From Eubacteriales bacterium (lineage in GTDB: Bacteria > Bacillota > Clostridia > Lachnospirales > Lachnospiraceae): DNA of 57,323 nucleotides. Shown in pieces: positions 44,998 to 54,459 of the stretch. Position 1 is the first letter of the stretch; every line of letters starts with the position of its first letter. The translations under genes were made by a program, and so were the position numbers. Under the pieces are notes generated by a model that had not been told where the DNA came from, made no database searches, and worked only from the letters and a program-made list of their open reading frames with translations. The stretch is taken from contig JAUNDP010000015.1 of NCBI GenBank assembly GCA_030526005.1, forward strand, positions 1-57,323, read 5' to 3'.

Positions 44998-46812
44998 CTA
45001 GATTCCTAAATATTTTTTCCAAAATTCATAGGAAGTCATATATGCTCTTTTGTCCTGATATTTCTTTCTGATATTTTTCTGACGCTGCTCAATCTCTTTA
45101 AATGTCTTTCTGTATCGTTTCAGCAGCGCTTTTCCACGCTTCTTATCAAGCGTACGGATTGCCCCTGTCTGCATATGCGGATTTACTGCCAGCAGTTTCT
45201 TTCTCAGATACTGTCTGTGCGGTGCGTAGAACCAGTCATATGCAATCACAACAGGTTCCTTTTTCAGCAGAAAATCTGGGCAGAACAGACCATTGAATGT
45301 CAGACGGTAAATCAATTTTTCCATTCTTCCTCTTGGCCCGTCACCATATACGGCATCGAGATCAACTGGAATACTCTTAAATTTAGAAAGAGGCTCAAAC
45401 TTTTCATTCTTTGCTCCTTTTTCTTTTAAGATACGCTCTCCGTCTGGTTTTTCAAAAAATGCCGGTCCTTTCAGATAGTCGTCCACTGCATCCATCAAAA
45501 GCTCCGCGCTGTTATAGTTAAATCTGAGCAGCTCGACTCTCGTAAATTTTCTCATTCTCTCTGCGAAGTCAATATTCTGACAGATACCGCTTGCAGCCTG
45601 AATTGCGAGGCTATTTCTATGTACCTGATATAATTCCATCGCAGCATTAAATTTCAATGTAAAGCCCATATGCCATACACAGATACTGTTCATTGTGATA
45701 AATTTTGCATGATTTCTCAGACTGTATTCTACATCGTCCCCTCTCACAAACAGAGGCAGCGGCAGATTGTCCAGTCTTGCAGTTGTTGTCGGAATACAGC
45801 AATACCACCAGCCGGCATACTGATTTTTCCGTTTTGGCCATGCTTCTTCATTTCGCACGACAGCGTCGAGACGCTGCATATCAAGGCGATGTTTCAGCGG
45901 TCCATAGGAACCGTCGTCATGTACATATCCGATATCTTCATGCTGTTCATTCATGCGCTCATAGTACAGCATTGCTCCGCTGATAAAATGTTCTTTATAT
46001 TCTTCTTTTAAAAGTGTCAGCAGTCGATATGTTCTTTTCAGACTTTCCGGCAGAATAATCACATCATCATCCATCAGAAGAACGTGCGTTGCCGGTTTTT
46101 CCTGCAGATTTGCCTCGATAATTCCGCGTGAAAATCCACCTGATCCTCCTGTATTTGGATTTGGATGAATCCATAAATGATCACATTCCAATTCTTCTTT
46201 GTTCAGCGTTCTTCCATTGTCAATGACATGTACATAGAAATTTTCTGCCATCTCATCTTCGGAATTCAAAATTTCATCTTTTAACAGCTGAATATTTGGC
46301 AAAATAAAGTCTTCTTTTTTGAAAGTCGTTGTTGCAAGCGCCAGACGCACTTCTCTTTTTTCTTCCTCGGGGATTTCTGTCGCATAATATCCGCTGTACA
46401 GACAGCAGTTCTTATATCCTACAATCTGAAATCCTACAATCGTCACCTGATCGCTCACTTGTGGAATGTCCAAAATCAGTTCCTTTTTCTCATCCAGATC
46501 AAAACTCTGTTCGGACAGTACCTCTTCCTGGAAAGGTCCTCTGTTCATGTAATATCCGCTGATTCGGACTTTAAAGCTTCCTTTCATTGTGAGGCAAATC
46601 TTCACATTATCAATTTTCGTATACTTCATCCATTTTTTTACGGAAAAAGAATTAAAGTAAGCCGCGAAATCAACTGCATGATATTCGGCAATTCCCCAAT
46701 ATTCTTTGTCCGCACTCTGTTCCATTCCTTCGCCGTAATAAAACATTCTCGTATAAGGAATAAACCGCTTGTGCGCTGGAAATATAATGTTCTGAAGTTT
46801 TGTCAATTTCAT
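44998..46812 (-). CDS. GlfT2-like galactofuranosyltransferase, copy 1
   Basis: 604 residues from the ATG at 46812 (GAGAGG about 11 bases upstream). Layout of mycobacterial GlfT2: N-terminal beta-sandwich (about 1-150), GT-A domain with ATTTFKKEDFILPNI, VIDNGRT, NPNTGGSGGFSRG, the DXD motif LLMDDDVIIL and the acceptor-side FVRGDDVEYSLR, then a helical C-terminal domain. GlfT2 polymerises galactofuranose from UDP-Galf. It is in one unit with glf, which supports the assignment. Confidence 0.88.
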   Translation of the reverse strand: MKLTKLQNIIFPAHKRFIPYTRMFYYGEGMEQSADKEYWGIAEYHAVDFAAYFNSFSVKKWMKYTKIDNVKICLTMKGSFKVRISGYYMNRGPFQEEVLSEQSFDLDEKKELILDIPQVSDQVTIVGFQIVGYKNCCLYSGYYATEIPEEEKREVRLALATTTFKKEDFILPNIQLLKDEILNSEDEMAENFYVHVIDNGRTLNKEELECDHLWIHPNPNTGGSGGFSRGIIEANLQEKPATHVLLMDDDVIILPESLKRTYRLLTLLKEEYKEHFISGAMLYYERMNEQHEDIGYVHDDGSYGPLKHRLDMQRLDAVVRNEEAWPKRKNQYAGWWYCCIPTTTARLDNLPLPLFVRGDDVEYSLRNHAKFITMNSICVWHMGFTLKFNAAMELYQVHRNSLAIQAASGICQNIDFAERMRKFTRVELLRFNYNSAELLMDAVDDYLKGPAFFEKPDGERILKEKGAKNEKFEPLSKFKSIPVDLDAVYGDGPRGRMEKLIYRLTFNGLFCPDFLLKKEPVVIAYDWFYAPHRQYLRKKLLAVNPHMQTGAIRTLDKKRGKALLKRYRKTFKEIEQRQKNIRKKYQDKRAYMTSYEFWKKYLGI

Positions 46813-46840
46813 CCTTCCACTTTCCTCTCTTCTCATTTTT

Positions 46841-48667
46841 TTATTTTTTTATATCTTTTTGATTATCCTGCAAATTCAAGTAATGGTTCCAGAAGTTCTC
46901 TTCCGTCAATTCCCTGTAGCGAGTTCTGTACTGTTCTTTTGCTGTCTCATAATGGCGGTCAATATAGCGCATCACCTTAAAAAGCTTTCTGTAACATTCA
47001 AAAAACTGCCGCAGACTTCTCTTTACTGCTACGCCATTACCATTCTGATCCATAAATACAATCTTATCTGCCCTGTATAGGCGATAGACGTTGTCATATG
47101 GCGTAACAACCAGCGCTTTTCCTCGTTTTGCAGGCAAAAAATATCCGTTTAAAGTTAAGATTTGAAGCATTTTTCTCTGATGACTGATACTCTCTTCTTT
47201 TTGAATCTTTGCGGACTGATCCGGATACAGATCTTTCTCCTCCAGCCCCCAATGACCTTTTAGTTCCTGCCGCGGCTTGGCCTTATAATTGAGTGCAGAG
47301 ACTTTCTGGTGCAGAAGCTGTCCATCCTGTTGTTCCAGCCAGTCAATTCCTTTGCAGAAATCAATGGCTCCTCTTAAATTTAAATCCACATATTGATAGC
47401 GATATCTGGCGACATTTCCGCTGACCCATTTAAAAAGAATCTGCTTAAACTGACGTTTTCCATACTTTTGATCGTGAATGGCATTTACAATCGCCAGGTT
47501 TCGGATATCATAATATTCCAGCGTTCCCGGCATCTTATTTTCAAATGCTTCATGCCACACGCAAATGCCATTCAGAAACAAAAATCCAATTCCTGTCCGT
47601 ATTCCATACTCAATATCATCCCGATGAATAAAAATCGGAAGAGGAAGCTTTTCTTTTTCAATCATTCTGACAGGAACGCAACTGTACCACCATCCCGTAT
47701 ATTCTACTTTCTCATGTTCCAGCTCATTTTTCAGTACAAGCATCTTATCGCGCATATCCCAGTTATGATGAAGCGCATAGATATTGCCGCTGTTCCACTG
47801 CGCCCCACATTCGTATTGAATATACGGCGTATCGAGTCTCATCAGCGCACCTCCGATTGTATAGTCGAGGTATCGCTCTTTTAACAGTGTCAGCAGCACA
47901 TAAGTACGCTCAATCGAAGCCGGCAAAATCACGGCGTCATCATCCATCATCACAACATGCGTCACTTTGTCATGGCACTCCATTATTCCCCTTGTAAATC
48001 CTCCGACGCCTCCGGCATTTTTATTCTTAAATACAAAAATTCCCGGAATCTGACGGATTTCCTGAGGGAGAGACTGCCCGTTGTCCGCAATATAGACAGA
48101 GATTTTTCCATACAGTTCTGAATCTGGATTCTCCAAAAAGGCTTTCCGCAAAATTTCCATATTCCGCTCCACATATCTCTCTCTTTTGAATGTACAGATG
48201 TTCAGTCCCAAATGAACGCGTCTTCTGTGTCCGTCTTTTGTGACATATGCGCCTCCATACAGGATTCCCGTTCCTCCGATACTTCTGCATGAGAAATAGA
48301 AAATCCCCTCTTTCTCCAACGCGCCAAATTCCAATATTCTTTCTTCTTTTTTCTCTGCCTCTATGATCTGCTCTGAAATCTTTTTTGTGTGGCATACGCC
48401 CTGGTGCAAAAATTTGTGATATAAGACAATACGGAACTTTCCCTGAAGAATAATCTTCAGAGAAACTTCCGTGGCTGTCGTGTATTTCTTCCATTTTCCT
48501 GTCGAAAAACTGTTCAGATACGTATCAAATGTAACTTTCTGCTCATCCTGCAAAAAAATTTCTCCATTTGTCAGTCCATATTCCAGTTTTTCCTTGCTGT
48601 CATAATATAATGCTCTCTTTTCTTTTTCCATTTTAGAAGGAAAAAGCAGTTTCTGCAGTTCTATCAT
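46841..48667 (-). CDS. GlfT2-like galactofuranosyltransferase, copy 2
   Basis: 608 residues from the ATG at 48667 (AGGGTGAG upstream). Same architecture as copy 1: beta-sandwich start, NICTFKRERYVERN, IADNGQSL, NKNAGGVGGFTRG, MMDDDAVILP, FIHRDDIEYGIR and the C-terminal helices. Sequence divergence between the two copies is large, so they probably make different galactofuranose linkages rather than being a recent duplicate. Lies 28 bp upstream of copy 1. Confidence 0.88.
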   Translation of the reverse strand: MIELQKLLFPSKMEKEKRALYYDSKEKLEYGLTNGEIFLQDEQKVTFDTYLNSFSTGKWKKYTTATEVSLKIILQGKFRIVLYHKFLHQGVCHTKKISEQIIEAEKKEERILEFGALEKEGIFYFSCRSIGGTGILYGGAYVTKDGHRRRVHLGLNICTFKRERYVERNMEILRKAFLENPDSELYGKISVYIADNGQSLPQEIRQIPGIFVFKNKNAGGVGGFTRGIMECHDKVTHVVMMDDDAVILPASIERTYVLLTLLKERYLDYTIGGALMRLDTPYIQYECGAQWNSGNIYALHHNWDMRDKMLVLKNELEHEKVEYTGWWYSCVPVRMIEKEKLPLPIFIHRDDIEYGIRTGIGFLFLNGICVWHEAFENKMPGTLEYYDIRNLAIVNAIHDQKYGKRQFKQILFKWVSGNVARYRYQYVDLNLRGAIDFCKGIDWLEQQDGQLLHQKVSALNYKAKPRQELKGHWGLEEKDLYPDQSAKIQKEESISHQRKMLQILTLNGYFLPAKRGKALVVTPYDNVYRLYRADKIVFMDQNGNGVAVKRSLRQFFECYRKLFKVMRYIDRHYETAKEQYRTRYRELTEENFWNHYLNLQDNQKDIKK

Positions 48668-48677
48668 CTCTCTCACC

Positions 48678-49430
48678 CTACTTCTTATCCTGTTCCAGCG
48701 CTTCCATATAGGCATCGCAGACGGTATTTACATCTCCTGTCATCATCTGCTGTCCTTTGTTGATCCATATTGCATGATCACACAGTTTCTTTACGGAATC
48801 AATATTGTGTGAAACATATAAAAGTGTCGTGCCTCCGCTGAGCATTTGCGTCATACGCTGATTGCATTTCTTTCTAAAACGTGCATCTCCTACCGCCAGA
48901 ATCTCATCCACCACCAGAATATCCGGGTTGACCATTGTGGCCACTGAGAATCCGAGTCTCGCTTTCATACCGGAGGAGAAGTTTTTGATTGGAGAGTCCA
49001 AAAACTGATGCAGATCTGCAAATTCTACAATCTCATCAAAATGCTCATCCATAAATTTTTTGGAATGTCCTAAAACCGTTCCGTTCAGATAGATATTTTC
49101 TCTCGCTGTCAGATTCATATCGAATCCTGCTCCAAGTTCGATCAGAGGCGCAATCTCCCCGCGTACAATTACTTCCCCTTTGTATGGTTTCATAATTCCG
49201 CTGATTGCCTTAAGCAGTGTGGACTTCCCGGAACCATTTGTTCCGATCAGTCCCCACGCTTCTCCTTTTTTTATTTTCAGATTGATATCCTTCAGTGCAA
49301 GAAATTCCTGAAACATCAATTCTTTTTTCACCAGTTTAACAAAATATTCTTTCAGATTATCTACTTTCTCACTTGCCAGATTGAAGCGGATCGTAAGATC
49401 ATTTACTTCGATGATATACTTTTCTTCCAT
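48678..49430 (-). CDS. Glycan ABC exporter ATP-binding protein, short form
   Basis: 250 residues, the ABC domain only: GTNGSGKST, LIELGAGFDMNLTARENI, FSSGMKARLGFS and ILVVDEILAVGD. It lacks the C-terminal glycan-binding domain of the Wzt at 32.7 kb and so resembles TagH/RfbE-type exporters that do not need end-cap recognition. It pairs with the permease 17 bp upstream. Confidence 0.9.
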   Translation of the reverse strand: MEEKYIIEVNDLTIRFNLASEKVDNLKEYFVKLVKKELMFQEFLALKDINLKIKKGEAWGLIGTNGSGKSTLLKAISGIMKPYKGEVIVRGEIAPLIELGAGFDMNLTARENIYLNGTVLGHSKKFMDEHFDEIVEFADLHQFLDSPIKNFSSGMKARLGFSVATMVNPDILVVDEILAVGDARFRKKCNQRMTQMLSGGTTLLYVSHNIDSVKKLCDHAIWINKGQQMMTGDVNTVCDAYMEALEQDKK

Positions 49431-49447
49431 ATTTCCACCATTTCTCT

Positions 49448-50236
49448 TTAGATATATAAGATAAAACGATCCTGTGACCGTTTAAATGTCCAGGTGCCTA
49501 TTCCCAGCATCACAAATGCAATAATCCATCCCATGATAAACACTCTAGGCTCTGTCATACGTCCATCATAGATAAAATCTCGGAACTGCTGAATATAATA
49601 ATATAACGGGTTAAATGTTTTGATAAAGTTCTGAAGCTGTACCGGCAGAGAAGCAAGCGGATAGAAGATTGCAGATAAATACATCCACGCTGTCGTAACT
49701 GCTTTATAAATATACTGCATATCTCTGAAAAATACATTTGCCTGTGCCAGAAACAGTCCTAATCCCATACAGAAAATATAAATCTGAATCACTACAAGAG
49801 GGAATAAGAAAAAATACGGTGTAAATTTTGCTCTTGTCACAATCATCACAATCAAAAGAGCGCCAAGAGAAAGTACAAAGTCTACAAGACAGCTTGTCAC
49901 TTTTGCAAACGTAAAAATATACTTTGGTACATACGTCTTTTTAATCAGCGACGCATTGGCTATAATTGATCTCATTGCTGCATTTGTAGAAGTTGTCATA
50001 AATTCAAATAAGGTCCGTCCCGTCAAAAGATAGACCGGAAAGTTCTCAATGTGTTTGTCAAACATCGTTGAAAATACAATCGTCATGACGATCATAATCA
50101 ATAACGGGTTCAAAACACTCCAGACATATCCAAGGAAACTTCTTCTGTATTTCAATTTTAAGTCTCTTGATACAAGCTGAATGACAAGATCCTTATATTT
50201 ATAAAATGTCTGAATTTCTGATTTTAATGCATCCAT
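49448..50236 (-). CDS. Glycan ABC exporter permease (ABC-2 family), second copy
   Basis: 262 residues from the ATG at 50236 (AAAGGTGG eight bases upstream); a GTG at 50248 is the alternative. Six membrane helices with LVSRDLKLKYRRSFLGYVWSVLNPLL, ANVFFRDMQYIYKAVTTAWMYLSAIFYP and FNPLYYYIQQFRDF. It overlaps the preceding glycosyltransferase by 13 bases. Together with the short ATPase it forms a second glycan exporter of the locus. Confidence 0.92.
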   Translation of the reverse strand: MDALKSEIQTFYKYKDLVIQLVSRDLKLKYRRSFLGYVWSVLNPLLIMIVMTIVFSTMFDKHIENFPVYLLTGRTLFEFMTTSTNAAMRSIIANASLIKKTYVPKYIFTFAKVTSCLVDFVLSLGALLIVMIVTRAKFTPYFFLFPLVVIQIYIFCMGLGLFLAQANVFFRDMQYIYKAVTTAWMYLSAIFYPLASLPVQLQNFIKTFNPLYYYIQQFRDFIYDGRMTEPRVFIMGWIIAFVMLGIGTWTFKRSQDRFILYI

Positions 50237-51243
50237 CTGCTTTTCCACCTTTCTGAAATGTCAAATACTGTTTTTGCCGCAGGATAAAGATAAAAAGAAG
50301 AGGCACGCAGCATCTGGACCGCTTTATTCGTCACTTTTCCGTAAATCATCGGGTATTCTTTTTTCACCATTCGGTCAAACTGCATCATCTTTTTTCTTTG
50401 TTCGCGGCTGATCGGATAACTTAAAAATATTTTAAACCGGCTCGTCACCATGCGCGCCAGAATATTTTCTATATAATTCAGATAATACTGCGGAATATCA
50501 TGATTTTTTTGTTCTGTATAATAATGTAAAAGTCTCGTCAAAACACGGTCAAAATTTTCTTCATGCCGCTGCATTCCTTTTAAATTCATACTCTGTGTCG
50601 GAAGTCCAATCCGATAACGGTATACATATTCATCCAGACACGTCACCGTCTCTATATAAGGAATCGGAAACAGAACAAATTCCATATCCACATAGTAACA
50701 GTGTTCATCCAGTTTCGGCATATATTTTCTGAGCAGCTCTGTTTTAAATGTCACTGCGTGCATCTTAAAATAGGCATCGCTTCCAATTTCTGAAAATCTG
50801 TACTCCCGACCATATTCCACATCCTGAAATGGATGTTTGCGTTCTGCCTTCACCCGATGCGTCCCGTCTGCCAGCCAGTAATAATTTGTCACCACAAGAT
50901 CCGACTCGGTTGTTGTCAGACATTCCATCAGATTCTCAAACGGTATTCGCTTTACATAATCGTCAGAATCTACCACTTTAAAGTATTTTCCCCTGGCTTC
51001 CTGCAGCCCACAGTTGATGGTAGACCCGTGACCTCCGTTTTCTTTGTGAATCACTCGAAAAATCTCCGGCATCTCTCTTGCAAATTTTTCTGCAATCTCT
51101 GAAGAATGATCGGTTGACCCATCGTCTACAATCAGAATATCCAGTTTCTCCTTCCATTTTGGGAGTGCAAAGGAGGACAAACATTCTTCCAGATATTTTT
51201 CTACATTATAAGTAGGAACTACTACTGTCAATATTTTTTCCAT
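50224..51243 (-). CDS. GT2 glycosyltransferase
   Basis: 339 residues from the ATG at 51243 (GGAG five bases upstream). GT-A domain with LTVVVPTYNVEKYLEECL, ILIVDDGSTDHSSEIA, ENGGHGSTINCGL and the DXD motif VVDSDDYV; VDMEFVLFPIPY on the acceptor side. It is the first gene after the 51.3-kb promoter, before the second exporter. The sugar is not predictable. Confidence 0.85.
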   Translation of the reverse strand: MEKILTVVVPTYNVEKYLEECLSSFALPKWKEKLDILIVDDGSTDHSSEIAEKFAREMPEIFRVIHKENGGHGSTINCGLQEARGKYFKVVDSDDYVKRIPFENLMECLTTTESDLVVTNYYWLADGTHRVKAERKHPFQDVEYGREYRFSEIGSDAYFKMHAVTFKTELLRKYMPKLDEHCYYVDMEFVLFPIPYIETVTCLDEYVYRYRIGLPTQSMNLKGMQRHEENFDRVLTRLLHYYTEQKNHDIPQYYLNYIENILARMVTSRFKIFLSYPISREQRKKMMQFDRMVKKEYPMIYGKVTNKAVQMLRASSFYLYPAAKTVFDISERWKSRWMH

Positions 51244-51288
51244 AATCGCTCCATTCAAAAATCATTTGCTTCCCTTTTTATTCGCCCT

Positions 51289-51317
51289 ATTATATCATAG
51301 CAATATTTTGAAGTAAA
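51289..51317 (-). promoter_or_regulatory. Promoter of the galactofuranan/pyruvyl-transferase unit
   Basis: TTTACT (51312-51317), 17-bp spacer, TATAAT (51289-51294) with the extended -10 TGATATAAT. It probably drives the genes from 51.2 down to 36.1 kb. Confidence 0.8.
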
Positions 51318-51325
51318 GCAAACAT

Positions 51326-52099
51326 TCACAATCCGCTCTTTCTCATGGCTGCCGCCGCATATTTCCACACGCCGTGAAATGCATAGCGTATAAAGCAAAG
51401 CGCAGACTGAGGCAATGAAAATCCCATATACTGATATACTTTCCATGTCATCTTTGCCGCATGGATCTTATTGCCTGACTTTCCTGTACTGCTCAGTCTG
51501 TATTTCAAAAATGGCCGATCCACTCCACAGCCATCCCCATATCGTTTCAAAATCTTCAGCCATGTCAGATAGTCTTCATGGCAGTCCTCATGTTCCATCG
51601 GTACTGCTTCGATTGCTTCTCTTTTGATTAGAACGGAGGAACAGGCAATACAGTTGTGGGAAAGCATCTTTTTATATGTGATTTTTTCCGGCACAGGAAT
51701 CACTTTTCCCGTCTTTTTCCCATCCGGAGTCAGCAGTTCACGCGCTGTCGCACATAGAACGGCATCTGATTTTTCCATCCGATCCAGCTGACACTGCAAT
51801 TTGCCTTCTGCCCACCAGTCATCTGCATCTAAAAAAGCAATATATTTTCCTTCTGCCATTTTAACTCCTTTGTTCCTTGTGGCAGCCGCTCCTATATTTC
51901 TGCTGTTTTTCATGTAGCGTATCCGCTCATCTTTCTGATATTCTTCCATCACCCGGTCCAGTTTTTCATCAAATCCGTCCGACAAAACCAGAATTTCAAA
52001 ATCGGCTTTTTGTATCAGCACAGAATCAATCGTTTTTTTGATGGTATCACTGCATCGATACGCTGGTATCACTACTGAGACAAGTGGTTTATTTTTCAT
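51326..52099 (-). CDS. GT2 glycosyltransferase
   Basis: 257 residues. VSVVIPAYRCSDTIKKTIDSV, NIGAAATRNKGV, the DXD motif AFLDADDWW and EDYLTWLKILKRYG. The start overlaps the sugar-transferase gene by 11 bases, with AAAGGGATGG upstream. Being coupled to an initiating transferase, it may add the second sugar; this is inferred from position. Confidence 0.87.
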   Translation of the reverse strand: MKNKPLVSVVIPAYRCSDTIKKTIDSVLIQKADFEILVLSDGFDEKLDRVMEEYQKDERIRYMKNSRNIGAAATRNKGVKMAEGKYIAFLDADDWWAEGKLQCQLDRMEKSDAVLCATARELLTPDGKKTGKVIPVPEKITYKKMLSHNCIACSSVLIKREAIEAVPMEHEDCHEDYLTWLKILKRYGDGCGVDRPFLKYRLSSTGKSGNKIHAAKMTWKVYQYMGFSLPQSALCFIRYAFHGVWKYAAAAMRKSGL

Positions 52100-53513
52100 T
52101 TCGCCATCCCTTTTCTGTCCGGCTTTTTTCCGGTTTTCTCTGCTTCTCTTTTGTAGCCGCCGTCACCTGCCACTGTTCCACACCCTCTGTGTTTTCTTTT
52201 TGGAATAAAATCTTAAATGTGGTCATCAGGATCTGTATATCGAGTAAAAAAGAATAATTCTCAATATATGTCAAATCCAGCTTTAATTTATCATACGGAG
52301 TCGTATTATATTTTCCATATACCTGGGCATACCCTGTCAGTCCTGCTTTTACTTTCAGGCGATACGGAAATTCCGGTATCTCTTTTGTGTACTGTGCGGC
52401 GATCTCTGGACGCTCCGGTCTTGGTCCAACTAAAGACATATCTCCTTTTATGATATTAAACAGCTGCGGCAGTTCATCAAAATGAATATTTCTTAATACA
52501 CGTCCGATCGGAGTGATACGGCTGTCCCCTTTCATTGCAAGTCTTGCTCCCGATGTCTCGGAATCTACCCGCATACTTCGAAATTTATATACCTGGAAAA
52601 TACGTCCGTCTGTTGTCAGACGGTCTTGTTTGTAAAAAACAGGTCCTCTGTCGTACGCCTTGATCAAGACTGCGATCAAAATCATGATCGGGGATGCCAG
52701 AATCAATCCTGTCAAGGAACAGACAAGATCAAATGCCCGCTTGCAGATCTGCTGTTCAATCGTCAGTCTTCTGTTGCGAAACAGCAGAAGGGGCGAGTCA
52801 AACAGATGTATTTTATCTGAACTCATAATCATAATATCTGAGATCTTTGGAACAGAATAGCATCGAATATCTTTCTCAAAACAATATTTCAGATACAGGT
52901 TCCTTTCATGAGCCGGCATATCGCACAGAACAACTGCATGATAGTCGTTGATTCTTTCTTTGATTCTCTTTTCTCCCAGACTTAAATGAACCGCCTCAGA
53001 AATCTCATATTTATCCTCTCTTTTTGACATTTTCTCCATCAACTCAATCGGACTGTAATCTCCATAGATGAACAGCATACTTCTCGGCGGATAAATACGG
53101 CTGTAAATCCATCTCATGAATACCGTCCACAACAAGACAACGAGCAATTCCACACACGTCAGCCAGATCATCGGCTCTATATGACTTAAGAACTTCCATC
53201 GGCCAATCAAAGCAAGCTGCAAATACGCAATCGCATTCGTGAATAAGACAGAGATCACCTGTGAAAACAAAACCTCCACTACTCTTAAATAACCTACTTT
53301 AAAACCGCCAAAAACTTTTAAAAATAAAAACAGAATCACTCCATACAGAGCAATCAGCGCCCAGTTTCCCCTATAAAAATACTTGATCTTAATGATTGCC
53401 TGATTATTATACTGCTGAAACCATACATAAGCAAACAATCCTGTCTGTATTCCCATGATAAGTGCAGAGGCAAAAAACATAATTAACCGTTTATATTGTT
53501 CTCTTCGCTCCAA
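52089..53513 (-). CDS. Undecaprenyl-phosphate sugar-1-phosphate transferase, second copy
   Basis: 474 residues, starting at TTG (53513) eight bases after GAGG; the nearby ATG is out of frame. Four or five N-terminal membrane helices, a central nucleotide-fold domain (MLFIYGDYSPIELMEKM) and the C-terminal sugar transferase domain with KRAFDLVCSLTGL, KFRSMRVDSE, DELPQLFNIIKGDMSLVGPRPERPE and GLTGYAQVYGKYNT. It is clearly diverged from the copy at 20.4 kb, so the locus can start two glycan chains or use two first sugars. Confidence 0.92.
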   Translation of the reverse strand: MERREQYKRLIMFFASALIMGIQTGLFAYVWFQQYNNQAIIKIKYFYRGNWALIALYGVILFLFLKVFGGFKVGYLRVVEVLFSQVISVLFTNAIAYLQLALIGRWKFLSHIEPMIWLTCVELLVVLLWTVFMRWIYSRIYPPRSMLFIYGDYSPIELMEKMSKREDKYEISEAVHLSLGEKRIKERINDYHAVVLCDMPAHERNLYLKYCFEKDIRCYSVPKISDIMIMSSDKIHLFDSPLLLFRNRRLTIEQQICKRAFDLVCSLTGLILASPIMILIAVLIKAYDRGPVFYKQDRLTTDGRIFQVYKFRSMRVDSETSGARLAMKGDSRITPIGRVLRNIHFDELPQLFNIIKGDMSLVGPRPERPEIAAQYTKEIPEFPYRLKVKAGLTGYAQVYGKYNTTPYDKLKLDLTYIENYSFLLDIQILMTTFKILFQKENTEGVEQWQVTAATKEKQRKPEKSRTEKGWRNEK

Positions 53514-53613
53514 ACATATAACCTCATTTCTATATTAATTTTCATATAAACAGGGGACAGAAGCAGGATCTGAAAATGCTCTGTTCTGCCGTCTTGCCTT
53601 TTAAGCTGATCCC

Positions 53614-53642
53614 ATTATAGAACAAACTTCGTAAAAAAACAA
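53614..53642 (-). promoter_or_regulatory. Promoter of the second sugar-transferase unit
   Basis: TTGTTT (53637-53642), 17-bp spacer, TATAAT (53614-53619). The -35 adjoins the terminator of the preceding gene. The leader is about 95 nt. Confidence 0.65.
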
Positions 53643-53644
53643 TA

Positions 53645-53690
53645 AAAAAGACATTTCCGGCTTTTATAAATCGCTGGAAATGTCCTTTTT
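53645..53690. terminator. Intrinsic terminator downstream of the 53.7-kb membrane protein gene
   Basis: GACATTTCCGGC and GCTGGAAATGTC form a strong stem with T-runs on both strands. On the minus strand it ends the amidase/membrane-protein unit just before the next promoter. Confidence 0.9.
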
Positions 53691-53701
53691 ACTGGTTCTT
53701 T

Positions 53702-54448
53702 TTATATTCTCTTATAAACACGATACATTCCTGTATCCCCTAAAAGCGTCCAGCCTGCTTCTTCCGGCATACATTCAAAAAGTGCATCTGCCTTTACTAC
53801 AATGTAAGAACATTTATAATATTCTGCCACTTTTTCCAAATACGCAACATCAAGGATTTCCTGCTGCAGCGCGTCCATAACACGGATCAGGTTGGAAGAA
53901 TAGCCTCTTCTGCCATACAGCATTGTCACATCTGCTGAATATTGACGGATATAGGTAATGAGATCAGGATGAACGATTGCCCTCCCCTCTGCTCCGTCTT
54001 TCAAAATCAGATCGCATACGCCAGCTGCCTGATCCGGAATTTTATATGTGTTTTCTGCCTTTGTATAATTCTCCTGCGTATAGATAGATTTACCGCCGAT
54101 CATGATAATTCCTCCGAACATTATACAGGCCAGAAGACGCATAAACCATTCTCTTCTCTCCCATGCGGCGTCTGTCACCACATATGCGATGATCGGAAGC
54201 AGCGGCAGCGTCCAGAAAACTCTCCAGTAAACGTTTCCCTCCAGCATTTTCTCAATCACGGCAGCCACAATCGGGTTGAAGATTAAAAGAAGCAGTGCAA
54301 TCGCTGCATATACAAAAAGCCCTGCTCTTTGTCTTGTATGCCTGCGGATCAAAATATACAGCGATGCTGCAATCATAAAGAAAAAATACCATCCATCGGC
54401 AAAATACTGCCAAAATGCCTGTATTGCCGTTTCAAAATGATTCATCAT
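53702..54448 (-). CDS. Membrane protein, possible C-terminal half of a split DUF6077-type protein
   Basis: 248 residues from the ATG at 54448 behind GGGGGATGCGGT; the frame stays open upstream to 54661, but that extension is not protein-like. Four to five membrane helices (about 16-130), then a soluble C-terminal domain (about 150-248) with HPDLITYIRQYSADVTMLYGRRGYSS and a last segment CSYIVVKADALFE. This layout is like the extracellular end of GT-C-type membrane enzymes. It starts 11 bases after the stop of the upstream membrane protein in another frame, so the two may be halves of one protein. Function not recognised. Confidence 0.65.
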   Translation of the reverse strand: MMNHFETAIQAFWQYFADGWYFFFMIAASLYILIRRHTRQRAGLFVYAAIALLLLIFNPIVAAVIEKMLEGNVYWRVFWTLPLLPIIAYVVTDAAWERREWFMRLLACIMFGGIIMIGGKSIYTQENYTKAENTYKIPDQAAGVCDLILKDGAEGRAIVHPDLITYIRQYSADVTMLYGRRGYSSNLIRVMDALQQEILDVAYLEKVAEYYKCSYIVVKADALFECMPEEAGWTLLGDTGMYRVYKRI

Positions 54449-54459
54449 ACCGCATCCCC

